Shown: one piece after another, positions 35,131-43,935 of the stretch
Numbering within the stretch: position 1 is the first letter of the stretch
Layout of the letters: the number at the start of each line of letters is the position of its first letter
Source of the DNA: Alkalihalobacillus sp. LMS6
GTDB taxonomy: Bacteria; Bacillota; Bacilli; Bacillales; Bacillaceae_D
NCBI RefSeq assembly: GCF_024362765.1
Contig: NZ_CP093302.1
Coordinates: 306,001-370,000, forward strand
Length of the DNA: 64,000 bases
Direction: 5' to 3'
Program-made: the position numbers and the translations under genes
The notes under the pieces: model-generated
Seen by the model: only the letters and a program-made list of their open reading frames with translations
Database searches by the model: none
Told to the model about the DNA's origin: nothing

Positions 35131-35869
35131 AGTGAGAGAGGGAGAAGGTGTTTTCATTCAGGCTGTCAATGTATTGAGGCAATGTTTCAATAAACTGATA
35201 CGTTTGTGGTGCACGGTTACGAAGGAATGTTTGCATTTCATCACTTAGATAATAGTAAGCCATCGCTTCAGCAAGGTACTCCTCGGGATAAGCAAAATAG
35301 TAAAAGGTGTTATGGTCATGAAAAAGGGCCGCATATTCTTTTTCGTGAATAGATAAAAACGTTTCCGTTAAACTGATTTGCTCATCAGCGGCATAAAAGT
35401 CAATCGCATGGCTAAACTCGTGAAGTTCTAAATTAATCGTTGAGTGACCCATTCCAGCGTTGCTGTAGCCAATACGAGCAGCAGAATGAAGCCCTCCTAC
35501 TCCAGGAACGTCATCCCACGTTAATCCGGTGTTTTCCCATCCGCGCGGGACAACACCTCTTAAATGTGCCCATTCAGGTAAATCTGTTAATGGGAAATCC
35601 ATTAAAATGAGCGAGACACCAGCATGTAGTGCAGGCTCAATCAAGCGTTGATCCATTTTTCCGATTCGGTCAATCATAGCTTGAGCTTCTACTTGATTGT
35701 AATGCTCGTGATAGGCTCGTACTTCTATGAGCTCTTGGTGAGATGGAGAGACAAACGAATGATTATGTGTGAAATCTTCTGCAGCTGAAGTAGGTGTTGG
35801 GTCAAAAAAAGTTGCAAACATCACAAAAGCTGTAACAGGAACAAGTGAGTCTTTAAATTTAGACATCAT
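35129..35869 (-). CDS. Secreted Pro-Pro endopeptidase-like zincin (anthrax lethal factor-related)
   Basis: 246 residues; signal peptide with likely cleavage after SAA near residue 30. The zinc motif HEFSH is at 150-154, and the third ligand is probably Glu201 in PEEYLAEAMAYYYLS. The stretch RGWENTGLTWDDVPGVGG (109-126) is characteristic of the lethal-factor-related/PPEP group, whose studied members cleave between two prolines in surface adhesins. AGGAGGG lies upstream of paired ATGs. It is an isolated gene; no neighbouring LPXTG-like or Pro-rich substrate gene is present, unlike in known PPEP loci. Confidence 0.85.
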   Translation of the reverse strand: MMSKFKDSLVPVTAFVMFATFFDPTPTSAAEDFTHNHSFVSPSHQELIEVRAYHEHYNQVEAQAMIDRIGKMDQRLIEPALHAGVSLILMDFPLTDLPEWAHLRGVVPRGWENTGLTWDDVPGVGGLHSAARIGYSNAGMGHSTINLELHEFSHAIDFYAADEQISLTETFLSIHEKEYAALFHDHNTFYYFAYPEEYLAEAMAYYYLSDEMQTFLRNRAPQTYQFIETLPQYIDSLNENTFSLSH

Positions 35870-35960
35870 GCTAGCCCTCCTTTTCAGTGTTTAAGAACTG
35901 TAATACCCCATCTTATGGAAGTGAAAAAGGATTATTACTAGATACATTCTCTCCACTAAC

Positions 35961-35992
35961 AAAAACACCTTTGTCCATTGTGGAAAAAGGTG
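35961..35992 (-). terminator. Terminator of the yitT-like gene
   Basis: On the minus strand CACCTTTTT pairs with AAAGGTG (plus positions 35966-35972 with 35986-35992), followed by T5 (plus A5 at 35961-35965). Confidence 0.8.
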
Positions 35993-36000
35993 TGTAGGAG

Positions 36001-36843
36001 TTAACTTTTTGGCAAGGAGAAGCCTTTCCCGATAATTTCAGATGCACTTAGAAAGACGACGAAAGAATTCGCATCTTGCGCTTGGATTAATTCTTTTAAA
36101 TAGACGGCTTCTGCTTGGTCGACGACGGTAAACAATAACGATTTTCTCGTTTTTGAATAGCCTCCTTCAGACCAAACTTTTGTTACGCCTCGATCAATTT
36201 CGTTATAGATCATATCGGTTACAAACTGGTCATGTTCTGTAATGATTAAGACAAGTTTTGAATTGGTCGACCGTAATAGGACAAAATCAATGACTTTACT
36301 GCCGATGAATAGTGCGACCATTGCATAAAGTGCGAGTTCTAAATTAAACACAATCATAGCTGCTACAACAATAACCCCATCAATGATGAGCTGCGCAAAT
36401 CCACTTGAAACGTTAAAGTACTTTCTCATGATTTGACTAATAATCGTTGTTCCGCCAGTAGAACCATTCCCTTTAAATACGAGTCCAAGACCAACGCCGA
36501 AAAGAATGCCACCGTAAACGGATGCAAGGAAAGGATCTGTAACAGAAAACGTTTTAAAAGACGTTAACCAAATAAACACAGGTAAAATAAACGTGCCAAC
36601 TAATGTTTTGGCGCTAAAACTTTTTCCAAGAATAGCGTAACCGACAAAAAACAGCGGTACGTTAATAACTAATTGGACGATTGCAGGCGTAAATCCGTAC
36701 ATATCGTTTAAAATAATGCTAATCCCGCTTACCCCACCAGCAGCTAGGCTAGCTGGAAGCATAAATAGGTTAAAAGCTAGTGCAACAATAAATGTGCCTA
36801 GAATGATTAAAGAATAAGACCTTAATTCAGAAACTTGTTTCAT
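36001..36843 (-). CDS. YitT-family membrane protein (DUF161-DUF2179)
   Basis: 280 residues from ATG 36843, chosen for the GAGG site upstream. Five or so hydrophobic helices fill the first 190 residues, with the family blocks LPASLAAGGVSGISIIL and VFKGNGSTGGTTIISQIMRKY; the C-terminal cytoplasmic DUF2179 domain follows (STNSKLVLIITEHDQFVTD, GVTKVWSEGGYSKT, LLFTVV). Function of this widespread Firmicutes family is not established. Single gene. Confidence 0.9.
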   Translation of the reverse strand: MKQVSELRSYSLIILGTFIVALAFNLFMLPASLAAGGVSGISIILNDMYGFTPAIVQLVINVPLFFVGYAILGKSFSAKTLVGTFILPVFIWLTSFKTFSVTDPFLASVYGGILFGVGLGLVFKGNGSTGGTTIISQIMRKYFNVSSGFAQLIIDGVIVVAAMIVFNLELALYAMVALFIGSKVIDFVLLRSTNSKLVLIITEHDQFVTDMIYNEIDRGVTKVWSEGGYSKTRKSLLFTVVDQAEAVYLKELIQAQDANSFVVFLSASEIIGKGFSLPKS

Positions 36844-37083
36844 ATAAAACAAACCTCAATTCTATAGTTCAACTAAAATGTGCGTTGATTCACCAATTTC
36901 TTAATATATACGAATGTTCGTCTAGATTCAACATTGTTTTTAGATTTTGTACGTTTTGTTACGTTTATCCTTAAAAAACCTGCATAAGTTATCGTAAATC
37001 GCTTTTTGGAGAGATGTGACCTATCAATTCTAAAGTGAGTGTGATTCAATAGTAATAAAAATTGATACAGATTAAGGAGCGGA

Positions 37084-38754
37084 TTGACCTTGTTCCATAT
37101 TCATATTGTTGCACCTTATTCTGCGATGGTACCAGTTCTTAGCGACTGTATCCCGCTTTTTCCATCCGTTGCCATTACGCATTCGGTTGGAGATTTAAAG
37201 AAGGGTGTTGAAACGGCACTGACAAAAGAAGGGGAAGGTGTCGATCTTATCATTAGTCGAGGCGGGACGGCGAAGTTAATTAAGAAAGCTGTATCTGTAC
37301 CGGTCATTGATATTCAGCTTTCTGGCTACGACTTGACACGGTCACTAACACTGGCAAGCAAATTAAATGAAAAGACAGCCGTAGTAGGCTTTCAAAATAT
37401 TACAGCTGGCGCTTCATCCATCATAAAATTATTAAATTTACCAATTAACGTCTATACAGTAAACGCAGCTAGTGAAGTAGCGCCTTTGTTAATAAAGCTA
37501 AAACAAGCGGGTTATAATCACGTCTTAGGGGATGTTATTACAGTGAATACATCTCAAGAAGTAGGATTAAAAGGAATGTTGCTGCAATCTGGAAAAGAAT
37601 CCGTTGCGCGATCCATAGAAGAAGCCATTCATTTGTTGCGCACCATTTCCCAGCAAACAACGATCAATAAAGTGATGAAAACGTTACTAATTGATGAATA
37701 TCGAAATATTGTTATGTTTGATGAAGATGATGCATTTATTTATAAACACTTTGAAGATTTTCACGACCCATTAGACTCTTCTGAATGGGCGTTGCTTCAT
37801 ACAAGTTTAGCAATAAAAAAAGAAGTAAAAGAAACGTACACAAAAGACATAGGACGAATTCAAGTAAAAGGTCAACTGATTGATGGCCATTACAAAGTTT
37901 ATACATTCAACTGGTTAAAGCACGGGCTAAATATAACAGGGGTCATTGAAAAATCAGTCTTAAATAAGGAGCCTATTGCGCTTTCAACGGTTTCTTCAGC
38001 AAATCGATTTCGGATGTTGCAACATCTTTTTCGGGAAAACTCGCATCTTTTGTTAACTGGTGAAAAAGGCACAGGGAAAAGCTTTTTGTCTAAGCAACTT
38101 CATGTTCTTGAAAATAGGGATGACTTATACCTCATCATTGATGCTGAAGTGTTTGAATTAGCAGAGATCGATCGCATTTGGACAGTCGACCCGAAAACGA
38201 TTGTAGTAGAAAATGTTCATCCTGCTAAACATGAAGATCTCGTATCCGTCTGTGTATCAAAAAGCGAACAACATGGAAACCGTTTAATTGTGCATAGCGA
38301 GGAAAAATGGGACGAAGAGCGACTGGAAGAATTAAAGATGAGACATGTCCACTTACCGAGATTAGCAGATCGAGTGGAAGATATTAGCGATTTAGCTACA
38401 TATTTTTTATCAGACTATCATCAAAAATATGGGACAAGACCAGTAAGAATCGCTGAAGATGCCCTTCATTATTTAGAAGGGATTTCGTACAAACACCACA
38501 TTAAGAGTTTACGTCAGCTTGTAAAAAAAGCGACATTAGATGAAAGAGACTATTTATTAAGTAAAGAAGCGCTCGTCCAAGCTACTGAACGGACGCATGA
38601 TGAAAAGAATGATTTCCCCATTCAAGGAACGTTAAAAGAGATGGAGAAAGCGATTATTGAACAAGTGTTAAAAGAAGAAAACCAAAATCAAACCCAGGCA
38701 GCAAAGCGATTAGGGATTAATCGGGCCACATTATGGAGAAAACTTAAAGAGTAA
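37084..38754 (+). CDS. PrpR-N-domain regulator with degenerate AAA+ domain
   Basis: 556 residues. Residues 1-190 are a PrpR/propionate-activator N-terminal sensor (DLIISRGGTAKLIKKAVSVP, TAVVGFQNI), then a PAS-like linker, a reduced AAA+ domain with Walker A GEKGTGKS (326-333), and a Fis-type helix-turn-helix at 530-556 (TQAAKRLGINRATLWRKLKE). Walker B is weak (IVVENVH) and the GAFTGA loop that contacts sigma-54 is absent, the stretch between them being much shortened. So it cannot remodel sigma-54 in the normal way. The start is TTG 37084 or TTG 37090 after AAGGAGCGG. It precedes the kdgT-dtnK-pdxA2 operon and is its likely regulator. Confidence 0.85.
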   Translation: MTLFHIHIVAPYSAMVPVLSDCIPLFPSVAITHSVGDLKKGVETALTKEGEGVDLIISRGGTAKLIKKAVSVPVIDIQLSGYDLTRSLTLASKLNEKTAVVGFQNITAGASSIIKLLNLPINVYTVNAASEVAPLLIKLKQAGYNHVLGDVITVNTSQEVGLKGMLLQSGKESVARSIEEAIHLLRTISQQTTINKVMKTLLIDEYRNIVMFDEDDAFIYKHFEDFHDPLDSSEWALLHTSLAIKKEVKETYTKDIGRIQVKGQLIDGHYKVYTFNWLKHGLNITGVIEKSVLNKEPIALSTVSSANRFRMLQHLFRENSHLLLTGEKGTGKSFLSKQLHVLENRDDLYLIIDAEVFELAEIDRIWTVDPKTIVVENVHPAKHEDLVSVCVSKSEQHGNRLIVHSEEKWDEERLEELKMRHVHLPRLADRVEDISDLATYFLSDYHQKYGTRPVRIAEDALHYLEGISYKHHIKSLRQLVKKATLDERDYLLSKEALVQATERTHDEKNDFPIQGTLKEMEKAIIEQVLKEENQNQTQAAKRLGINRATLWRKLKE

Positions 38755-38784
38755 GATCTTTAGGTTTTTCTTTCTATCTAACGC

Positions 38785-38846
38785 GTTGCATTATTAAACA
38801 ATTTATTATTATTGTAGATTTATTGAATAAAAAGTGTTGCATTATT
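38785..38846 (+). promoter_or_regulatory. Direct repeats, candidate operator of the kdgT operon
   Basis: GTTGCATTATT occurs at 38785-38795 and again at 38836-38846, 51 bases apart, about five helical turns, in an otherwise AT-rich leader between the PrpR-like regulator and kdgT. No -24/-12 element is present, in line with the regulator lacking GAFTGA. A short dyad TGAAAGCGTTTCA (38882-38894) also lies here. Confidence 0.5.
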
Positions 38847-38914
38847 GATCGTTATCTTTTATGATTCAAGTAACTTATAAGTGAAAGCGTTTCAATATGA
38901 GGGGGAGAAACATT

Positions 38915-39901
38915 ATGAAAATCAAAGCTTTTTTGGACCGAGTGCCAGGGGGCATGATGGTTGTGCCACTACTGTTAGCAGCAACAATCAATACATTTTT
39001 TCCGAATGCATTAAGAATTGGGGGCTTCACGGAGGCTTTATTCGTAAACAGTTCAAGTGCGCTTATTGCCTTATTTTTATTAATAGCAGGAACGCAAATT
39101 ACCTTTAAAACAGCTGGAACATCAGTGAAAAAAGGATTAACGTTGCTTTCATTTAAATGGGGGATTGGCGCAGGAGTTGGGTTACTTGCGATTATCCTTG
39201 CAGATTCAAATGGTTTATTTCTAGGATTAGCTCCTATTGCAATTATTGCCGCAATGACGAATTCGAATGGCGGACTTTATATAGCTTTGGCAGGTCAGTA
39301 TGGAAAAGAAGACGATAAAGCGGCCTATCCATTTTTGGCATTAAGTGATGGTCCATTTTTAACAATGGTAGCGTTAGCAATCTTTGGGACGATGGGTTTC
39401 GCGCAAGGGATGTTCTCACCAATTGACTTTGTCGCTGTATTGCTTCCGTTATTAATTGGAATTGCAATTGGAAACATTGATAAAGATATGGGTGACTTTT
39501 TATATAAAGGTAGCGACAAGCTTGTACCGTTCTTCGCGTTTTCACTCGGTATGGGTATTAACTTTACAGCCATTATTCAAGGTGGCATTAGTGGAATCTT
39601 ATTAGGTGTATTAACAGTCTTACTTACTGGTGGAATTGGCTATTTTGTGTTTAAATGGATCGGCTGGAATCCAATTGTCGGATCAGCAGAAGGATCTACA
39701 GCAGGAAATGCAGTTGGCACACCAATGGCGATTGCAACAGCGAATGCATCTTTTATGCCAATGGCTGAAATTGCTACGGTGCAAGTTGCGGCAAGTGTCG
39801 TGACCACCGCTATATTACTCCCGATCTTTATTGGGATTTTAGCACGGCGACTGGAAAAGAAAACAGGTAAGCCTATAAATGAAATAAACGCAACCATGTA
39901 G
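38915..39901 (+). CDS. kdgT: 2-keto-3-deoxygluconate permease-family transporter
   Basis: 328 residues from ATG 38915 (AGGGGGAGA 9 bases upstream), about ten hydrophobic helices. Family marks: RVPGGMMVVPLLLAATINTFFP at the N-terminus (conserved block around residues 8-25), ALFLLIAGTQITFK, AAMTNSNGGLYIALAGQYG, and GSAEGSTAGNAVGTPMAIA. Given that the next two genes act on four-carbon acid sugars, the transported substrate is more likely D-threonate, D-erythronate or a relative than ketodeoxygluconate. Confidence 0.9.
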   Translation: MKIKAFLDRVPGGMMVVPLLLAATINTFFPNALRIGGFTEALFVNSSSALIALFLLIAGTQITFKTAGTSVKKGLTLLSFKWGIGAGVGLLAIILADSNGLFLGLAPIAIIAAMTNSNGGLYIALAGQYGKEDDKAAYPFLALSDGPFLTMVALAIFGTMGFAQGMFSPIDFVAVLLPLLIGIAIGNIDKDMGDFLYKGSDKLVPFFAFSLGMGINFTAIIQGGISGILLGVLTVLLTGGIGYFVFKWIGWNPIVGSAEGSTAGNAVGTPMAIATANASFMPMAEIATVQVAASVVTTAILLPIFIGILARRLEKKTGKPINEINATM

Positions 39902-39924
39902 GGGATCGTTGAAGGAGAGGAACT

Positions 39925-41214
39925 ATGAATTTAGCAATCATCGCTGACGACTTAACAGGAGCCAACGATAGCGGCGTTCAATTAGCGAAGTATGGATTAA
40001 AGACAGCGGTCTTTTTTAAAGAAGATAAGCGTTATCTTGGGGATAACGATGCAGTTGTGTTTGATACAGATAGTCGCGCCATTCGTTCGCATGAAGCAGA
40101 AGCAGCTGTGTCGAGCGTGACGAAATTTTTATTGAAACAAGGGGTCACAACCATATACAAAAAAATTGATTCGACCATGCGTGGCAATGTGGGTGCTGAA
40201 TTACTTGGTCTTCAAAAAGAGTACAAGCAGGACTTTATTATTGTCGCTCCGGGCTATCCAACAAATGGGCGAACGGTGGTTGACGGACACCATTATTTAA
40301 ACGGAAGAAAATTATCCGAAACAGAAATTGCGAATGACCCAGTTACTCCGGTGTTAGAATCTCATTTGCCAACACTATTAGGCGAACAACTACGTACAGA
40401 AGTTGGTCTCATCACAACATCAGAATTACGTGATTCCAGTTTGTTTCACGACAAATTAAATCAGTTTAAGGAAGATCAAACGGTTTATATTGTGATAGAT
40501 TCAGAAACGGATAAAGACCTTCAACTTCTATTAAAAGAAGTAAAACGTACGCCTTTTAAAGTGGGACTCGTTGGCTCGGCTGGATTAGCGAATCATTTAC
40601 CAGCACATTATGGCTTAGAAAAAAAAGCAATTGATTTCCAAATCACAGATCGAAAAAAAGCGATTTTAACGGTAGTAGGTAGCGTGAATGTTCAATCGCG
40701 AAAGCAGCTACATCAACTGCTAGAGAATAAAAAAATAGAAGCGATTGAAGTCGCATCTTATAAAGCAGTTTCGGATGATAAGACTCGACAAACCGAAATT
40801 GAACGTGTTTACTGTACAGCGAAAAAGTTAGCGTTTGAAGGCCATGACGTTGTTCTTTACTCAGCAGGAGAGAAAAGCGATATTGAACATGCGCGTCGGG
40901 TCGGCAACTTGCATGGATACACGTATTCGGAAACGAGTAGCGAAATTGTTCACATGATGGGCGAAATTTCAGCAAGACTACTAAAAGCAAAACTCTTTCA
41001 AGGCGTGGTCATGACCGGCGGAGATACCGCGAAGAAAATTTGTGAGCACTGGCGAGTGACGGGATTCCAACTATACGATGAGCTTGAAGTAGGCGTACCA
41101 ATCTCCACGTTTATAGGTGTAAAAGGCCTGTTCGCCATAACAAAAGCAGGTGGATTTGGAAAAGAGCATGTTTTAATTGATTCAATTGATAAGTTAAAGG
41201 GTGAGAAAAAATGA
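39925..41214 (+). CDS. dtnK: Four-carbon acid sugar kinase (DUF1537 family)
   Basis: 429 residues, two-domain kinase of the DtnK/DenK/OtnK family. The N-terminal acid-sugar-binding domain begins IIADDLTGANDSGVQLAKYG and has IYKKIDSTMRGNVGAEL; the C-terminal nucleotide-binding domain has TVVGSVNVQSRKQLHQL and VVMTGGDTAKKIC. Expected reaction: ATP-dependent phosphorylation of D-threonate or D-erythronate at C4. AAGGAGAGG precedes the ATG. It overlaps pdxA2 by four bases, the standard partner of this kinase. Confidence 0.92.
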   Translation: MNLAIIADDLTGANDSGVQLAKYGLKTAVFFKEDKRYLGDNDAVVFDTDSRAIRSHEAEAAVSSVTKFLLKQGVTTIYKKIDSTMRGNVGAELLGLQKEYKQDFIIVAPGYPTNGRTVVDGHHYLNGRKLSETEIANDPVTPVLESHLPTLLGEQLRTEVGLITTSELRDSSLFHDKLNQFKEDQTVYIVIDSETDKDLQLLLKEVKRTPFKVGLVGSAGLANHLPAHYGLEKKAIDFQITDRKKAILTVVGSVNVQSRKQLHQLLENKKIEAIEVASYKAVSDDKTRQTEIERVYCTAKKLAFEGHDVVLYSAGEKSDIEHARRVGNLHGYTYSETSSEIVHMMGEISARLLKAKLFQGVVMTGGDTAKKICEHWRVTGFQLYDELEVGVPISTFIGVKGLFAITKAGGFGKEHVLIDSIDKLKGEKK

Positions 41215-42227
41215 ATAACGTAAAGCCAATCGTTGGGATTACAATGGGTGATGCAGCAGGAATTGGACCAGAAATTATTGTCAAAGCACTTAGTCATAGC
41301 GCTGTGTACGAGGAATGCCGTCCTCTTGTAATCGGGGATGCGAAAATCATTAAAAAAGCGATTCGCATTACAGGTGTTTCTGCTAGGCTAAAGATCGTGA
41401 GTGAACCTGAGCAAGCTGAGTTCAGTCCTGGCACAATTGACATCATTGATCTAAATTTATTGCCAGAAGACACAGCATTCGGAGAAGTGGCAGCTGTCGT
41501 TGGAGATGCGGCGTATCAGTATCTTGCAAAAGCTGTTTCACTTGCGCAAGAGCACAAAATCAATTCGATATGTACAGCTCCACTTAATAAAGAAGCACTC
41601 CACAAAGGCGGGCACCTTTATCCGGGTCATACGGAGATTCTTGCTACGTTAACAAACACAGAAGATTACTCGATGATGCTCACAACGCCAAATTTGCGTG
41701 TGATTCACTTAACCACTCACGTTGGATTAATTAAAGCGATTGAAAGTATCACACCAGAGCGGACTTATACCGTTGTGAAATTGGCCCATGAGACGTTGAA
41801 AAACGCTGGCATTGAAAGCCCGAGAGTAGCGGTTTGCGGCATTAACCCTCATGCGGGGGAAAATGGCCTGTTTGGAAATGGGGAAGAAGAAGAAAAGTTA
41901 CTTCCTGGTATCCAACGAGCGCAAGCAGAAGGTATCCATGTTGAAGGTCCATATCCAGCCGACACGCTTTTCTTCCGAGCAGGACGCGGCGATTTTGATA
42001 TCGTTGTTGCGTGTTACCACGATCAAGGTCATGCGCCGATTAAAGTAATGGGAATTGAAGAAGGTGTCAATATTACCGTTGGGTTAAAAGGCGGCATCAT
42101 TCGTACGTCTGTTGATCACGGTACTGCTTTTGATATTGCTGGAAAGAACATTGCCGATGAAAAAAGTATGGTCGTGGCGATTCAGTCTGCGAGTGAGCTT
42201 GCACCTATATGGGATGAAACAACCTAA
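41211..42227 (+). CDS. pdxA2: 4-phospho-D-threonate/erythronate dehydrogenase (PdxA2)
   Basis: 338 residues of the PdxA family: ITMGDAAGIGPEIIVKAL at the N-terminus, CTAPLNKEALHKGG and GHTEILA, INPHAGENGLFG, and metal-binding histidines in HLTTHVGL and CYHDQGHAPIK. Stand-alone PdxA2 proteins next to a DUF1537 kinase oxidise and decarboxylate 4-phospho-threonate or -erythronate to dihydroxyacetone phosphate, rather than acting in vitamin B6 synthesis. No other pyridoxine gene is nearby. Ends the operon before a strong terminator. Confidence 0.92.
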   Translation: MNNVKPIVGITMGDAAGIGPEIIVKALSHSAVYEECRPLVIGDAKIIKKAIRITGVSARLKIVSEPEQAEFSPGTIDIIDLNLLPEDTAFGEVAAVVGDAAYQYLAKAVSLAQEHKINSICTAPLNKEALHKGGHLYPGHTEILATLTNTEDYSMMLTTPNLRVIHLTTHVGLIKAIESITPERTYTVVKLAHETLKNAGIESPRVAVCGINPHAGENGLFGNGEEEEKLLPGIQRAQAEGIHVEGPYPADTLFFRAGRGDFDIVVACYHDQGHAPIKVMGIEEGVNITVGLKGGIIRTSVDHGTAFDIAGKNIADEKSMVVAIQSASELAPIWDETT

Positions 42228-42232
42228 TGTCG

Positions 42233-42264
42233 AATAACCTCCATTTTTGGAGGTTATTTTTTGT
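42233..42264 (+). terminator. Rho-independent terminator of the kdgT operon
   Basis: Perfect 10-bp stem AATAACCTCC (42233-42242) with GGAGGTTATT (42249-42258), followed by a T run. Confidence 0.92.
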
Positions 42265-42379
42265 TTCATAAATAAGGGAAAAAGGTAAGGGTTTATAGAA
42301 CGATGACGTAGCTCAAGCATCCCCCTTGAAAACGAATGGAGAAGGAATTTAGCATTCATACAATGAGGAGGAGAAAACA

Positions 42380-42937
42380 TTGTCTGACACGAGAGAAGCG
42401 TTTTTAGAAATGATCAAAGGTGAGATCATCAAACTGTGGGAAAGTCATAGGATTTTACCATCGGTTGCTGCAGCGCAAGCGGCGCATGAGAGTGATAATG
42501 GACGCTCGCAAATTGCAAATGAAGCAAATAACTTCTTTGGATTAAAAGCAAGAAACTCCGAATGCCCAAAAGAAGGTTCCACACCTGTTGCCATCAATGA
42601 TCCGGTTTGGACTGGTGAGGTTCGCTGTTTTTCTACCCATGAATACTGGGATGGAGAGGAAGCGGTTCGTGCCAATGAACCGTTCCGAGTTTTCCAAACA
42701 TGGCAAGAATCTGTTAGTGGTTATGGCGATTTCTTACATGAAGTGGAGTTTTATGACGATGCATTTGGTCGTACGGACCCGGAAGCATTTATACGAGCGC
42801 TAATGGATGGAGGGTATGCAACAGATCCTGTTTATGTCGACCACATCATGCGAATCATTTCCGAATATGATTTAACAGAGTGGGATCGTGACGTGTTAAA
42901 TGACATGGCGAATAAAAGTGGTGCAACGAAAAAATAA
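42380..42937 (+). CDS. GH73/FlgJ-like glucosaminidase without signal peptide
   Basis: 185 residues of the mannosyl-glycoprotein endo-beta-N-acetylglucosaminidase family. The catalytic glutamate is in AAQAAHESDNGRSQIANEANNF (centre at residue 38); NNFFGLKA and a C-terminal YGDFLHEVEFYDDAF with GGYATDPVYVDHIM are typical. The start is TTG 42380, six bases after GAGGAGGAG. There is no signal peptide, so the enzyme would need lysis, a non-classical route, or a dedicated partner to reach peptidoglycan. Single gene between terminators. Confidence 0.88.
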   Translation: MSDTREAFLEMIKGEIIKLWESHRILPSVAAAQAAHESDNGRSQIANEANNFFGLKARNSECPKEGSTPVAINDPVWTGEVRCFSTHEYWDGEEAVRANEPFRVFQTWQESVSGYGDFLHEVEFYDDAFGRTDPEAFIRALMDGGYATDPVYVDHIMRIISEYDLTEWDRDVLNDMANKSGATKK

Positions 42938-42940
42938 ACA

Positions 42941-42990
42941 AAACACTTACGAAGAGCTCAACACCGAGCTTTCTCGTAAGTGTTTTTTTT
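42941..42990. terminator. Convergent terminator
   Basis: AAACACTTACGA (42941-42952) pairs perfectly with TCGTAAGTGTTT (42974-42985), with an inner GAGCTC/GAGCT loop hairpin and eight T. Confidence 0.9.
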
Positions 42991-42992
42991 AG

Positions 42993-43739
42993 CTAAGCAA
43001 ACAAGATGATATTAATAGCGGACAGTGTAATAAGGACAATAGTAACTCGTTTAACGAGTTTGACATTGATGTTTTCAAACAAACGCAAGCCTAAATTTGT
43101 TCCTAACACTACAGCGGCAACTCCAACGAGGAAATATGTAAGAAAGGTGGGATAGAAATCTCCATTTAGTGCATGAACAGATATAGAAAAAAGACTGGCA
43201 ACAGTTGTGACGGCTTGAACGCTAACAATATAAGCGAATTTATGCGTTGGGTAGAAGAGTAAGAAATAAATGACGAGAAAAGGTCCTCCTAATCCGAAAA
43301 CGCCGCCAATTAATCCAGAAGAAAATCCTAAACTAACTTGCAGCATACGCTTTTTTCTTTGAGTTAATTCACCGAGAGACTTCATTTTTTTAGCGCTTAC
43401 GAGCTGGTAAACGACAATTAGTAAAAGAACGACACCGAGCCATATTTTCAGAAAATCCATGTCTCCATATGCAGATAGAATAAAAAATGCAGCGAAGCGA
43501 CCAATAAGGACAACTGCTAAAAAACCAAGAATGTCTTTCCATTTTAAGTGTTTGTAGTATTTAATCGTAACGGTTAAGCCGGAAATGATTAAGAGAGATA
43601 AGACGAGCAACGTGGTTTCTTTTACGGTAAGGAAAAAGGGAAGAATGGCAGTAATCACGAGACCTAGTCCTAGACCAGTGGCCCCTTGTATAAAAGCCCC
43701 AATAAAAACTGCAAAAAAGATAATGATGAGAAGTGTCAT
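42993..43739 (-). CDS. TauE/SafE-family sulfite/organosulfur exporter
   Basis: 248 residues, eight or so hydrophobic helices. Family marks are the N-terminal FIGAFIQGATGLGLGLVITA and the second repeat FSSGLIGGVFGLGGPFLVIYFL. Family members export sulfite, sulfoacetate or other organic anions, or act as permeases. Codes alone; divergent from the SDR gene. Substrate unknown. Confidence 0.88.
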   Translation of the reverse strand: MTLLIIIFFAVFIGAFIQGATGLGLGLVITAILPFFLTVKETTLLVLSLLIISGLTVTIKYYKHLKWKDILGFLAVVLIGRFAAFFILSAYGDMDFLKIWLGVVLLLIVVYQLVSAKKMKSLGELTQRKKRMLQVSLGFSSGLIGGVFGLGGPFLVIYFLLFYPTHKFAYIVSVQAVTTVASLFSISVHALNGDFYPTFLTYFLVGVAAVVLGTNLGLRLFENINVKLVKRVTIVLITLSAINIILFA

Positions 43740-43935
43740 AGATGAATCAACTCATTCCAATGGTGTAATTGATCGTTCTTCTCACATTATATCAAAAATT
43801 CGTCCGTTTTAGTGGCTTGATATCTTGAAGCACGTATCTTGCCCTGAAAAGCATGAAACGTCTCATCATAAGCAAATTTTTTAAAAAAGCTGCCTTTAAG
43901 GGTATAGAAACACAACGATTTAAAGGAGGTTTAGA

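Noticed and set aside
38882..38894. cre-like dyad TGAAAGCGTTTCA before kdgT
   Set aside because: One base shorter than a cre site with an odd-length centre, and it fails the consensus at the right end; kept only as a note.
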